In this document: positions 28,755 through 36,976 of the stretch, in pieces
Layout: each line of letters opens with the position of its first letter
Position numbering within the stretch: position 1 is the stretch's first letter
Source of the DNA: UBA2166 sp964463965
GTDB taxonomy: Bacteria; Nitrospirota; Nitrospiria; Nitrospirales; UBA2166
Direction: 5' to 3'
Length of the DNA stretch: 64,000 nt
NCBI GenBank assembly: GCA_964463965.1
Contig: CAYXED010000001.1
Location: forward strand, 361,516 to 425,515
Translations under genes and position numbers: made by a program
The notes under the pieces: model-generated
The model's input: only the letters and a program-made list of their open reading frames with translations
Told to the model about the DNA's origin: nothing
Database searches by the model: none

Positions 28755-29945
28755 TTACTCGATCACTTCCGTGACAATCCCGGCCCCAACGGTTTTTCCG
28801 CCTTCCCGAACCGCAAATCTCAATTCTTTCTCCATAGCAATCGGAGTAATCAAATCCCCGCGAAACGTCACGTTATCGCCGGGCATTACCATTTCAACGC
28901 CTTCTGGCAATTCCACCACTCCAGTTACATCCGTAGTACGGAAATAAAACTGCGGCCGATAGCCTTTGAAAAATGGAGTGTGCCGCCCCCCCTCTTCCTT
29001 AGTCAACACATACACTTCAGACTTGAATTTCGTATGAGGCTTAATAGAACCAGGTTTAGCTAGAACCATACCGCGTTCGACGTCCTCCTTCTTGACCCCC
29101 CGAAGCAAAATTCCTACGTTATCCCCGGCTTCACCTTCGTCTAGCAACTTCCTAAACATCTCCACCCCAGTGACAACAGTCTTCTGAGTATCCGCAATAC
29201 CTACGATTTCGATCTCTTCACCAACCTTAATACGTCCTCGTTGTACTCGCCCAGTCACGACAGTACCACGACCAGAAATCGTAAAGACATCCTCAATAGG
29301 CATAAGAAACGGCTTATCAACTTCCCGCTCAGGAGTTGGGATATAAGTATCAACAGCTTCCATAAGCTTCATGATCGCTGGCGCCGCATAATCACCATCT
29401 TTACCCTCAAGAGCCTGCAGGGCAGAGCCCACAACAACAGGGATATCATCCCCAGGAAAATCGTACTTGCTCAATAGCTCTCTCACTTCAAGCTCGACAA
29501 GCTCCAATAGCTCCTTGTCATCAACAGCATCCGCCTTGTTCAGAAAAACAACGATGTACGGCACTCCAACTTGGCGCGCCAACAAAATATGCTCCCGGGT
29601 CTGCGGCATTGGTCCATCGGCAGCACTTACCACCAAAATTGCCCCATCCATTTGCGCCGCTCCCGTGATCATATTCTTGACGTAATCGGCATGCCCAGGA
29701 CAATCCACATGTGCATAATGGCGATTCGTAGTCTGATACTCCACATGCGCAATGTTAATAGTCACACCGCGCTCTCGCTCCTCAGGCGCCTTGTCAATCG
29801 AACCAAACTCCACGAAGGTCGCCAACTCCTGATCTGCCAACACCTTGGTAATCGACGCCGTCAGCGTCGTCTTCCCATGGTCCACATGCCCAATCGTCCC
29901 AATATTCATGTGCGGCTTTGTTCGTTCAAATTTCGCCTTCGCCAT
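28755..29945 (-). CDS. tuf: Translation elongation factor Tu
   Basis: A 396-residue GTPase that delivers aminoacyl-tRNA to the ribosome. The G-domain motifs GHVDHGKTTLT (G1), RGVTINIAHVEY (switch I), DCPGHADYVKNM (G3) and NKAD (G4) are intact, as are domains II and III (GRGTVVTGRVQRG, GGRHTPFFKGYRPQFYFRTTDVTG). GAGGGGG precedes the ATG. It lies directly downstream of four tRNA genes, so a tRNA-tuf co-transcript is likely. Only one tuf copy is in the window; a second may be elsewhere with fusA. Confidence 0.99.
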   Translation of the reverse strand: MAKAKFERTKPHMNIGTIGHVDHGKTTLTASITKVLADQELATFVEFGSIDKAPEERERGVTINIAHVEYQTTNRHYAHVDCPGHADYVKNMITGAAQMDGAILVVSAADGPMPQTREHILLARQVGVPYIVVFLNKADAVDDKELLELVELEVRELLSKYDFPGDDIPVVVGSALQALEGKDGDYAAPAIMKLMEAVDTYIPTPEREVDKPFLMPIEDVFTISGRGTVVTGRVQRGRIKVGEEIEIVGIADTQKTVVTGVEMFRKLLDEGEAGDNVGILLRGVKKEDVERGMVLAKPGSIKPHTKFKSEVYVLTKEEGGRHTPFFKGYRPQFYFRTTDVTGVVELPEGVEMVMPGDNVTFRGDLITPIAMEKELRFAVREGGKTVGAGIVTEVIE

Positions 29946-30026
29946 CGCTACCCCCTCTAAATAAACAACCCGTAACCGAAAAAATTAACCATGCGTCAAA
30001 ATTTTCTAATACCAGCTTGTGGCAAA

Positions 30027-30101
30027 TGGAGCCCACGACGCGGATCGAACGCGTGACCTCGTCCTTACCAAGGACGTGCTCTACCACTGAGCCACGTGGG
30101 C
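30027..30101 (-). tRNA. tRNA-Thr (anticodon GGT)
   Basis: A 75-nt cloverleaf with acceptor GCCCACG/CGTGGGC, anticodon loop TTGGTAA closed by CGTCC/GGACG, and encoded TCCA end. Last of the four-tRNA cluster before tuf. Confidence 0.97.
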
Positions 30102-30124
30102 ATAAGATTCCATCACCTAATTCA

Positions 30125-30199
30125 TGGAGCGGGCGACGAGATTCGAACTCGCGACATCCAGCTTGGAAGGCTAGAGCTCTACCGCTGAGCTACACCCGC
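30125..30199 (-). tRNA. tRNA-Gly (anticodon TCC)
   Basis: A 75-nt cloverleaf with acceptor GCGGGTG pairing CGCCCGC (one G-T), anticodon loop CTTCCAA, T arm GAGTTCGAATCTC and encoded TCCA end. Confidence 0.96.
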
Positions 30200-30284
30200 A
30201 TCCGATCTCAAATCGTTTATTAAGTCCCCACTCACAAAAAAATCATACCCAAACTACTGGTCAAAACAACATATCGTTTTGCGG

Positions 30285-30365
30285 TGGGGAGGGAAGGGTT
30301 CGAACCTTCGAAGCTTACGCAACAGGTTTACAGCCTGTCCCCTTTGACCACTCGGGTACCTCCCC
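30285..30365 (-). tRNA. tRNA-Tyr (anticodon GTA), CCA not encoded
   Basis: A class II tRNA with a long variable arm. Acceptor GGGGAGG pairs CCTCCCC; the anticodon loop CTGTAAA is closed by ACAGG/CCTGT; the discriminator is A. After the A the sequence reads CCGC, so the final CCA is not genomic, unlike the other tRNAs in this window, and must be added by the nucleotidyltransferase. Confidence 0.95.
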
Positions 30366-30424
30366 GTAACTCGATACCACGCTTTTTCATCCCTCGGACA
30401 CACCGAGAGTAACCGAAAAAAGCG

Positions 30425-30499
30425 TGGAGCTGGCGAAGGGAATCGAACCCCCAACCTGAGGTTTACAAAACCCCTGCTCTGCCGTTGAGCTACGCCAGC
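30425..30499 (-). tRNA. tRNA-Thr (anticodon TGT)
   Basis: A 75-nt cloverleaf with acceptor GCTGGCG/CGCCAGC, anticodon loop TTTGTAA closed by GGGGT/ACCTC, T arm GGGTTCGATTCCC and encoded TCCA end. First gene of the tRNA-tuf transcript, just downstream of a strong promoter. Confidence 0.97.
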
Positions 30500-30565
30500 A
30501 CCGCCGTCTCATCACAGCGAGGCGCACCAATGGCGTCACCAAAATATCACCCAGATCAAACAGCA

Positions 30566-30594
30566 GATTCTAGCCATCGAAAGGTTTACTGTCA
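30566..30594 (-). promoter_or_regulatory. Strong sigma70-type promoter for the tRNA-tuf cluster
   Basis: On the minus strand TTGACA (30589-30594), a 17-base spacer and TAGAAT (30566-30571) lie about 65 bases upstream of tRNA-Thr(TGT). It is near-consensus and well placed to drive the four tRNAs and tuf, and perhaps the rest of the ribosomal block. Confidence 0.7.
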
Positions 30595-30669
30595 ACCCTA
30601 ATGAGCAACCAAAGGGAAGAAAGGATGGACAAGCACGAGGCGACCGCACCAAGCTAATCACCTTTCAAA

Positions 30670-30705
30670 ATCTGAAGAAAATACACCATGGCCTTGACGG
30701 CCATG
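30670..30705 (-). terminator. Putative intrinsic terminator of the respiratory operon
   Basis: A perfect 7-bp hairpin CATGGCC-GTCAA-GGCCATG (30687-30705) lies about 37 bases beyond the last cytochrome gene. On the minus strand it is followed by GTGTATTTTCTTC. The T tract is imperfect, so termination is plausible but not certain. Confidence 0.45.
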
Positions 30706-30741
30706 ATCGCTAGTGAGAAAAAAGAAATAAACCCTTAGGGT

Positions 30742-31536
30742 CTACGTAAGGCTCCCAAGATACAAAGTAATCGCTTTAGCTTCATCTTCGGTAAGCCCAA
30801 GATTTGGCATTTTTGTCTCAGTCTTCATTGCTTGGGGGTTACTAATCCACTGATACAACCAGTCGGATGAAAGTCGAGCTCCAGATTGACTCAGGTCTGG
30901 ACCTACCTTTCCCCCATACCCCGATACTGCGTGGCATCCCACACAGTTATACTTGTCAGCAAATAAAAATTTTCCCCGCTCCACAAGAGACAATCGGGTC
31001 TCCTCTGCTATATCCCAAGAAGGTGCCTGCCTGATTGGAAATACCGGGCGTAGAGTATTTACGGTCTCATCAACCTTAACGGAGGGCGCGTCATTTTTGT
31101 GCAATGTTCTCACGTAGGCAACAAGCGCCCAACGTTCCGCATCAGAAAGCGTGTACTTAAACGTCGGCATAGCCGGAGGGACCATGAAAGGCAACTCAGT
31201 ATCATTTTCTAATGCCTCATCCAGAAGCCTTTCCGCTTCTGCTGGATCCATAATATCCCGACTAAGAATCAGCCCATATATGTCTTCATTACTGAGTTCC
31301 CCCAAAAAAACCTCAAAAGTATCTGTGAGATCCCTCGGCCTCGGATCAAGGAATTCAGCATTAAATCCATCACCAATCCCAGATGGACCGTGACAATGAA
31401 TACAGTAGCTTGTAAAGAGCTCTTTTCCCTGCATCGCGAGCTGATCTGATTCGGACTTACTACATCCCACAATGAAGACAAAAGACAACATAAGCAAAAG
31501 AACAGCCCAACGCATGACTCTACGTCCCCTATACAT
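30742..31536 (-). CDS. Diheme c-type cytochrome lipoprotein
   Basis: A 264-residue protein. I choose the ATG at 31534-31536, preceded by GGAGAG at seven bases; the open frame extends upstream into the previous gene. A signal segment ends in a lipobox (FIVGC), then two CxxCH heme sites, CIHCH and CVGCH, in two separate cytochrome c domains with typical distal methionine regions (PAMPTFKY in the first, TKMPNLGL in the second). It would be anchored to a membrane facing the periplasm and carry electrons from the bc-type complex. It is the last gene of the operon. Confidence 0.88.
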   Translation of the reverse strand: MYRGRRVMRWAVLLLMLSFVFIVGCSKSESDQLAMQGKELFTSYCIHCHGPSGIGDGFNAEFLDPRPRDLTDTFEVFLGELSNEDIYGLILSRDIMDPAEAERLLDEALENDTELPFMVPPAMPTFKYTLSDAERWALVAYVRTLHKNDAPSVKVDETVNTLRPVFPIRQAPSWDIAEETRLSLVERGKFLFADKYNCVGCHAVSGYGGKVGPDLSQSGARLSSDWLYQWISNPQAMKTETKMPNLGLTEDEAKAITLYLGSLT

Positions 31537-31552
31537 AACTACTCTCTCCATC

Positions 31553-32008
31553 TCACTTGAGCTCCGATAAACTAATACTAACCACCTGACCACTAGACTG
31601 CTGCAAATATGCAATCACTGCTAGAATCTCTGCTTCGGTCAAAGACGTCGCCGGCATGGGATCCACATAAGGCGCCGGGGGGGTTTTCGAAAAATCAAGA
31701 TAAACATAGGCATCAGGTTTGACCAAACTCTCATAAATAAATTCCCGCTTAAGCTTTGCTCCAATACCATCCAGAGAAGGGCCTTTCGCTGAGGAAGCCC
31801 CTTTTAAAGTATGACACTGCGCACACTGCCCCTTACCTTCAAAAAGCTGCTGTCCAACCTGCGTAAGCTGATTTAGCGTACTCACCTCAGTCAAAGAAAC
31901 ATCAGATCCATCTGCCCAAGCAAGCCCCCCAACATTAGGAGTAGGGGAAAGCCCCATCACAAAAAACCCAAAAATAAACATCGTGGAAAATACTGACTTA
32001 ATGCCCAT
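31553..32008 (-). CDS. Monoheme c-type cytochrome, exported
   Basis: A 151-residue protein. The ATG at 32006-32008 is chosen because GGAGG lies five bases upstream. A signal peptide (FIFGFFVMGL...) precedes one cytochrome c domain with CAQCH and a distal methionine candidate in DPMPATSLTEAE. The HTLKGASSAKGPSLDGIGAKL sequence resembles small soluble cytochromes that accept electrons from bc complexes. Overlaps the upstream gene by 11 bases, and only one base separates its stop codon from the alternative start of the next gene, so translation is tightly coupled. Confidence 0.9.
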   Translation of the reverse strand: MGIKSVFSTMFIFGFFVMGLSPTPNVGGLAWADGSDVSLTEVSTLNQLTQVGQQLFEGKGQCAQCHTLKGASSAKGPSLDGIGAKLKREFIYESLVKPDAYVYLDFSKTPPAPYVDPMPATSLTEAEILAVIAYLQQSSGQVVSISLSELK

Positions 32009-32378
32009 GATCGCCTCCACCATCGTGAGAGTGCAAAGACTCTCCAGATTTACGGCCTTGATTAGTCATACTATGCTCGGTGTGCCCAATAGGTTTTTTC
32101 ACAGCGATAGTCTTCTTAGTCTTTCCTTTTTCCTCTACTGATTTCACTTCTGCCTTTCCCTCACCCTCACCCATATCTGCAAGAGTTTTCTCAGCTGCTT
32201 GAAGAGTAGCATCAACGGTTGCAAGAGCCTGTTCAGGTTTTACTGATCCTCCGTGACCAGCCTCCTCCTCAAGATGGGGAGTATACACCGGCGTTAAAAG
32301 CCAAAACACTAGAACAACTCCCACACCAATGGCAGTAAAAATAGTGAGGTACAGGTTAGGATCCTTGGGAACTCTCAC
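31998..32378 (-). CDS. Small membrane-anchored protein with His-rich tail
   Basis: A 126-residue protein starting with GTG immediately after the cytochrome b stop codon, with GAGG eight bases upstream. One membrane span near the N-terminus (LTIFTAIGVGVVLVFWLLTPVY), then an alanine/glutamate helix, a Lys/Glu-rich linker and a C-terminus rich in histidine (GHTEHSM, SLHSHDGGGDHGH). No family recognised. Position between cytochrome b and a cytochrome c suggests a small accessory subunit of the complex; the His-rich tail might bind copper, zinc or heme, which is inference. Confidence 0.75.
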   Translation of the reverse strand: MRVPKDPNLYLTIFTAIGVGVVLVFWLLTPVYTPHLEEEAGHGGSVKPEQALATVDATLQAAEKTLADMGEGEGKAEVKSVEEKGKTKKTIAVKKPIGHTEHSMTNQGRKSGESLHSHDGGGDHGH

Positions 32379-33458
32379 TTAGTGTACCTCTGTAATAGAG
32401 TAATCATACGTTAGCCATGCAACTGCAATCAGGATAACCGCCCAAGTCAAGACACCAAGCTTACGCTTCCAAGGACGCCTTTCAGGGTTTGTAAACATAA
32501 ACGGAATAAGCATTAGCCAAATCACAAAAATCAAAGGAATTATAATCGATCCAATAATTTGTCCCCATTCTCCAGAGAAGATCTCATATCGAAGCATTTG
32601 AAAAAGAAACAAGAAATACCATTCTGGTATTGGATTATAGTCTCCTGGCTCAGGAGTGGCCTCCTGCAGAAGTTCAACAGGCTCATAGAATGCTAGAGCA
32701 CACGTAATTAAGAATACAATCCCGATTGCGACACTATCTTTGTACACCTGTCGAGGGAAGAAGTATTCACTCGTCTTCGTCAACTCCCCGTGATCTCGAG
32801 TATAGGGCCCTGCTGGACCAGCCTTTCGAAAAAGATAAATATGCAAAGTCGCTAAACTCACAATCGCTAATGGAAGAATCATCACATGAAGCACAAAAAA
32901 CCGATTGATTGTGTGCGCCCCAGTAGTTGGACCACCACGAAGAAACTGCCCAATAAAGTCTCCAATCAAAGGTGCCTTGTCTGCAATCTCAATTCCAACG
33001 GTAGTCGCCCAAAATGACCGTTGATCCCAAGGCAGCAAATAGCCGGTAAAGCCCATTGCCACAACCAACAAAAACAACACTGTACCAACCAACCAAACCA
33101 ATTCACCTGGTTTTTTGTATGCACCCCATAAAAACACCTGAGACATATGAATGACAACCATTACCACCATTACCGATGAGCCCCAGAAATGAAAACTTAA
33201 AACGAACCATCCGTACTCAACATTATGAATAATATACTGGGTACTCTCATAGGCATGATCGGCAGTTGGCGCATAATAAAACATTAGCAGAATGCCCGTG
33301 ACTACCTGCATCGCGAAAATATATACAAGAATAGAGCCAAATACATAGGCATACCTTGAACCCCCAGGCATCGGCTCATTAAGCATCTTGTCACCAAGTT
33401 CTGTTAGTCCAGCACGCTCATCAATCCAATCGTAAACCTTTTTTGCCAGTCCGTTCAT
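32379..33458 (-). CDS. petB: Cytochrome b subunit of a bc-type complex (single polypeptide)
   Basis: A 359-residue integral membrane subunit that bears the two b hemes and oxidises quinol. The start is ATG 33456-33458, overlapping the Rieske stop (TGATG). Heme ligand pairs are visible as H90/H104 in helix B and D partners H191/H206. The first pair is 14 apart and the second 15 apart, the spacing of cytochrome b6, not mitochondrial cytochrome b. Yet the C-terminal part with the Qo-site PEWY (about 278-281) is fused in the same chain, whereas b6f has a separate subunit IV. About eight membrane spans are seen. The complex therefore looks like a mixed form. Confidence 0.94.
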   Translation of the reverse strand: MNGLAKKVYDWIDERAGLTELGDKMLNEPMPGGSRYAYVFGSILVYIFAMQVVTGILLMFYYAPTADHAYESTQYIIHNVEYGWFVLSFHFWGSSVMVVMVVIHMSQVFLWGAYKKPGELVWLVGTVLFLLVVAMGFTGYLLPWDQRSFWATTVGIEIADKAPLIGDFIGQFLRGGPTTGAHTINRFFVLHVMILPLAIVSLATLHIYLFRKAGPAGPYTRDHGELTKTSEYFFPRQVYKDSVAIGIVFLITCALAFYEPVELLQEATPEPGDYNPIPEWYFLFLFQMLRYEIFSGEWGQIIGSIIIPLIFVIWLMLIPFMFTNPERRPWKRKLGVLTWAVILIAVAWLTYDYSITEVH

Positions 33459-34390
33459 CAAATCACCCGCACCCGTGCTTCTAAACCTGCTTTATATTCG
33501 ACATCGATAGTCTCTATATCACCACCCGCTGTTACGCGCGTTGGCAAAATATCAAGTGCCCGTGGGGCTGGACCCGTTAATACACTCCCAGCAATATCAT
33601 AGATACTCAAATGGCAAGGACACAAAAACGCCATGTCATACTTTTTTGTACTCCGCCACTTGTATCCACACCCTAAATGAGGACATTTCCCAGAAAACAC
33701 AATGTAAGGAACATTCCGTTTATTAACCCAATACACATCCCCATTCTTATCACGATACTCAATATCTTTACCTTGATAAATAGCTTCTAAAGTTTCTGGC
33801 GAAGCCTTCATCGCCCAATGAGATTTGTCAAAGGTACGCTCTAAGTACCCCTCTTTTAGGGTTTTTCGAAACCGATAACTGCGCGGAGCATCAACCTTTG
33901 GAAACTGACTTGCGGTAGCAAGCTTCACCCACGTGTTGTCATATGGGGCATACATCGGATGTATAAGAAACTTCCAAACAGGATAGAGCAATGGAAGAGC
34001 AAGCACGGCATTAATTGCAATAGTAAACTTCGTAAAAAACCCTCGACGCGGAATATCACGATCGCCTTCTGGAACTGGAATTAAAGTCTGCCCAGGATCC
34101 ACATCAAGACGTGCCTCTAAGCCCGCGACCTCTTGTTGATGAACAGTTGTGTAGTCATCACGACGCAGAAGAGGATACCCAGAAACGGCAACTGCAGAAC
34201 ACCTTAAGAGTACATCTTCGGTGACCTCTGCAATCTCGTAAAGCGGAACCACGCGCTGTCCACCATCCTCAGTATGGACAACAATGTGACTCAGGCTCTT
34301 CGTAACAGGGTCGGCAACAACATTAGACACCTCGCCAACATCACGGTCATTTCCACGCACCTTCATTTTAATCTTCGGTTGCATCATCAT
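33458..34390 (-). CDS. petA: Rieske [2Fe-2S] protein with N-terminal PRC-barrel-like domain
   Basis: A 310-residue protein. Residues 5-65 (KIKMKVRGNDRDVGEVSNVV... then HTEDGGQRVVPLYEIAEV) look like a PRC-barrel domain. A membrane segment is at about 123-145, and the Rieske domain occupies roughly 225-310. The cluster ligands are C236-P-H238 and C257-P-C259-H260, with C241 and C259 forming the usual disulfide. The second box is CPCHLSIYD where CPCHGS is usual. It delivers electrons from quinol at the Qo site to cytochrome c. It is directly followed by cytochrome b with overlapping codons. A large N-terminal cytosolic domain before the anchor is unusual for Rieske subunits. Confidence 0.92.
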   Translation of the reverse strand: MMMQPKIKMKVRGNDRDVGEVSNVVADPVTKSLSHIVVHTEDGGQRVVPLYEIAEVTEDVLLRCSAVAVSGYPLLRRDDYTTVHQQEVAGLEARLDVDPGQTLIPVPEGDRDIPRRGFFTKFTIAINAVLALPLLYPVWKFLIHPMYAPYDNTWVKLATASQFPKVDAPRSYRFRKTLKEGYLERTFDKSHWAMKASPETLEAIYQGKDIEYRDKNGDVYWVNKRNVPYIVFSGKCPHLGCGYKWRSTKKYDMAFLCPCHLSIYDIAGSVLTGPAPRALDILPTRVTAGGDIETIDVEYKAGLEARVRVI

Positions 34391-34406
34391 AGATCCACTC
34401 AGCGCC

Positions 34407-35216
34407 TTAAGGATATATTGGCTTTGGAGTTAGTACACTCGTATCTTTGAGCGTTGCCAAATAGGTAACCAAAACTTCAAGCTCCCCATCCGTCATTAAT
34501 TCCTTGTATTTTTTTGGCATTAGGCCCTTTTTGAACTCTTTTTCAAAACCCTCAGCATAAAACAGGGTGGGTTCAAAAATCTTTTGCCTGATCTGTTCCT
34601 TAGTCAGGACATTACCAAGGTTATCCATGTGAGGTCCACGCTTCTTCGTACCCCCCTGTCCACCCAATTTATGGCAGTTGTAGCATTCATACAGGTTATA
34701 CACTTCTTTTCCTGCCGCAACAGGATCATCTCCAAAAGACGCAAGATCCAGAGGGCCACTACTAACAGTAACCGGACCAACCGCAGCCACTGCGGTACCT
34801 CCAATATCATTCAGGCGACTCATAATCGACGCGGCCTGCTCATCAAGCGCAGCCACCCGAGCCTCAAGAGCTAATCGCTTACCATAATCGGTTTGTGCAA
34901 GACGAGGAGTGAGTAGCTTTTGAATCTTCCCTTTCTCAACATTTGGATCATATTGAGGAAGAATTGCACCTCCCGCGACAAATACAAGGGATATCACAAA
35001 ATAGAAGACGATGACACCTACAAGCGCAACACCCCCGGAAAGCGCAGGCATCGGCGGCGCATCAAGAAGAATAAAAACACCTACACCAAGCGCAATGTAT
35101 AGAACAAACATCACCTGAAAGACAAATGGGAAATGCATTGCCCCAGCAACCCACCAGGTAATTAACGAAAGCACCCCCCCCAAAAAAGTCTTTTTGAAAA
35201 TGTTAAGCCACAGCAT
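34407..35216 (-). CDS. petC: Membrane-anchored monoheme cytochrome c
   Basis: A 269-residue protein with three hydrophobic N-terminal segments (TFLGGVLSLITWWVAGAM, FPFVFQVMFVLYIALGVGVFILL, GGVALVGVIVFYFVISLVFVAGGA). A helical linker follows (ARVAALDEQAASIMSRL), then a single cytochrome c domain near the C-terminus with CYNCH and the distal methionine candidate KGLMPKKYKEL. It likely takes the place of cytochrome c1/f as electron acceptor of the Rieske protein. It lies 16 bases before the Rieske gene in the same operon. Confidence 0.9.
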   Translation of the reverse strand: MLWLNIFKKTFLGGVLSLITWWVAGAMHFPFVFQVMFVLYIALGVGVFILLDAPPMPALSGGVALVGVIVFYFVISLVFVAGGAILPQYDPNVEKGKIQKLLTPRLAQTDYGKRLALEARVAALDEQAASIMSRLNDIGGTAVAAVGPVTVSSGPLDLASFGDDPVAAGKEVYNLYECYNCHKLGGQGGTKKRGPHMDNLGNVLTKEQIRQKIFEPTLFYAEGFEKEFKKGLMPKKYKELMTDGELEVLVTYLATLKDTSVLTPKPIYP

Positions 35217-35237
35217 TAGCGCACAGAAGCTCCTCTA

Positions 35238-36974
35238 CTACTTTGCGGCAGCTTTTTGAGTTCCCGGTTTTAAACTAACCCAAATTGCAAAACTAACCAC
35301 AGCATAGAAAGTTAAAGTAATACCAATCCACAAATAACCAGAATAAAGCAGCGTGGGCGTAAACGAATGGGCCGTGAAGTCAGGAAGAACGTTGTATACA
35401 TGGAAATACTTCCTTACCAACGAACGAACAGTGCCCATAAGCGACATCGTATAAATCGCACTAAACGCGAGGAATATAAGGACAAACTGTGAAATGAAGT
35501 CTATTTTCCCCCACTGAATTGTTCCTCGACGAATCGCTCGATTGTAGATGATGAAGTTGATAATGGTAACCAGCACGATTAAGGCCACTGCAACATTCTT
35601 CGTCGGCATCAGAGCGAGATCGGCAGCAGAATATGCAAAAGTACCTATCTTAAACCCGATATCAGGCAACTCGGTCTCATGCGTAGCCAAAGCCTGTGTT
35701 GCGACAAATGCATGCGGGGTCATCCAAATTGCATTCCCAATAATAACCATGAGAAAACCAAGCTTGATCGTGAACGTTGGAGATACGGTCCACTTGCTCA
35801 ACGGAGGAATTTTCGCAATGAGTGGCGGAAGAAGAATGGTCGCAAACAGTAAAACGAAAAACATCGACCAGGTAATCACTCCCTCATACAGGGGAGCCAA
35901 CTGCAGCGCCGGAAGCATGACAATCGGAAACACAATCATCATCAGAGGCATTGCGATGGTCCCGCGAGCACCTTCCAAGCCTTCAATCCTCTTCATACTC
36001 AGCCAAATGTAGTAGTTACTTGCAAGGAAGATAAGACCAACCAACGCACCCTGCATTTCAAAAAACATAGAAAGCTGGTCAGCCATCATGTAAGGCCCTA
36101 CAGAGGCATCATAATCAAAGAACTCGTACGCGAGCAGATATCCGGCAAAAGGAAGCAATAAAAGTGCTCCCACACCTATCAAATTACCTACAAAACCCAT
36201 CCAGTCATAGTAGGCACGGTCCTCATCTGACTTGGCGGCCATATACATGTAGGCAGCGATCAAACCTGCAATAAATCCACCAAACACAACGTTGCCAATA
36301 AATCGATGTATGTTCAGAGGGATCCAACTGAAGTTGTAGACCAACTCAAATACAGAGGCCTGTTCAAAAACAAACGTTTTTAAGTCTAAATCCACATCCC
36401 CAGCTGCACGTGCTGGAGTATTCATAAACGATGTTGGGCCGTTAATGACGAAAAGCGTGGTGGTTCCAATCAAATTTAGCAACACACCGAGAGCAACGTG
36501 CCTGGCTTTCTTTGGCCCCTGCCAGTCATCCCAGGTATACCAATACAGGTAAAGTACAATCGTTTCTGCAATGAATAGCCCAGGATAAATATATGCAAAA
36601 ATAGGCGAAAACCTTGATACAAACCAACTCGTAAATTGCGGGTATGCCACAAGCAGTACAAAGATAAACAGCCCACCAGTCAGAGCAGTCATGCTATACA
36701 AAATAGCAGTGACCTTGGTTACTTCCTTAGCCAGCCGTTCATAGCGCAAATCCTTCCCACGCATCCCAATCCATTCACAAATGACTACAAAAATGGGAGC
36801 TCCTAAAATAAACGCGGCAAACAATATATGAAGCTGAGCAGCTATCCATGCCCAGGTTCGATTCCCGCCGTAAGGCAGTTCAATTGGCTGAGGATCAGGC
36901 ACCTGCGCGTAAGCAGCCGTCGCGCTCCAAACTAGAAGCCCGACAAAACTGGCTATCACTCGAGCTCTATTCAT
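35238..36974 (-). CDS. Cytochrome bd-like oxidase subunit I (CydA-like)
   Basis: A 578-residue polytopic protein with roughly 13-14 membrane spans. After a signal-like N-terminal segment (ASFVGLLVWSATAAYA) comes a CydA-type core: a heme-ligand candidate His49 in AQLHILFAAFILGAP, and WIPLNIHRFIGNVVFGGF, which corresponds to the second CydA histidine region. GPTSFMNTPA resembles the conserved CydA W-x-x-x-P/F-M-N loop. No CydB-like partner, no CydX and no long Q loop are seen. Its fixed place between cytochromes suggests that it receives electrons from cytochrome c or acts as a membrane heme subunit of the complex. Oxygen reduction is plausible but unproven. Confidence 0.85.
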   Translation of the reverse strand: MNRARVIASFVGLLVWSATAAYAQVPDPQPIELPYGGNRTWAWIAAQLHILFAAFILGAPIFVVICEWIGMRGKDLRYERLAKEVTKVTAILYSMTALTGGLFIFVLLVAYPQFTSWFVSRFSPIFAYIYPGLFIAETIVLYLYWYTWDDWQGPKKARHVALGVLLNLIGTTTLFVINGPTSFMNTPARAAGDVDLDLKTFVFEQASVFELVYNFSWIPLNIHRFIGNVVFGGFIAGLIAAYMYMAAKSDEDRAYYDWMGFVGNLIGVGALLLLPFAGYLLAYEFFDYDASVGPYMMADQLSMFFEMQGALVGLIFLASNYYIWLSMKRIEGLEGARGTIAMPLMMIVFPIVMLPALQLAPLYEGVITWSMFFVLLFATILLPPLIAKIPPLSKWTVSPTFTIKLGFLMVIIGNAIWMTPHAFVATQALATHETELPDIGFKIGTFAYSAADLALMPTKNVAVALIVLVTIINFIIYNRAIRRGTIQWGKIDFISQFVLIFLAFSAIYTMSLMGTVRSLVRKYFHVYNVLPDFTAHSFTPTLLYSGYLWIGITLTFYAVVSFAIWVSLKPGTQKAAAK

Positions 36975-36976
36975 GA

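Noticed and set aside
35548..36012. 154-codon open frame antisense to the CydA-like gene
   Set aside because: Mirror of a hydrophobic protein's codons; no independent support.
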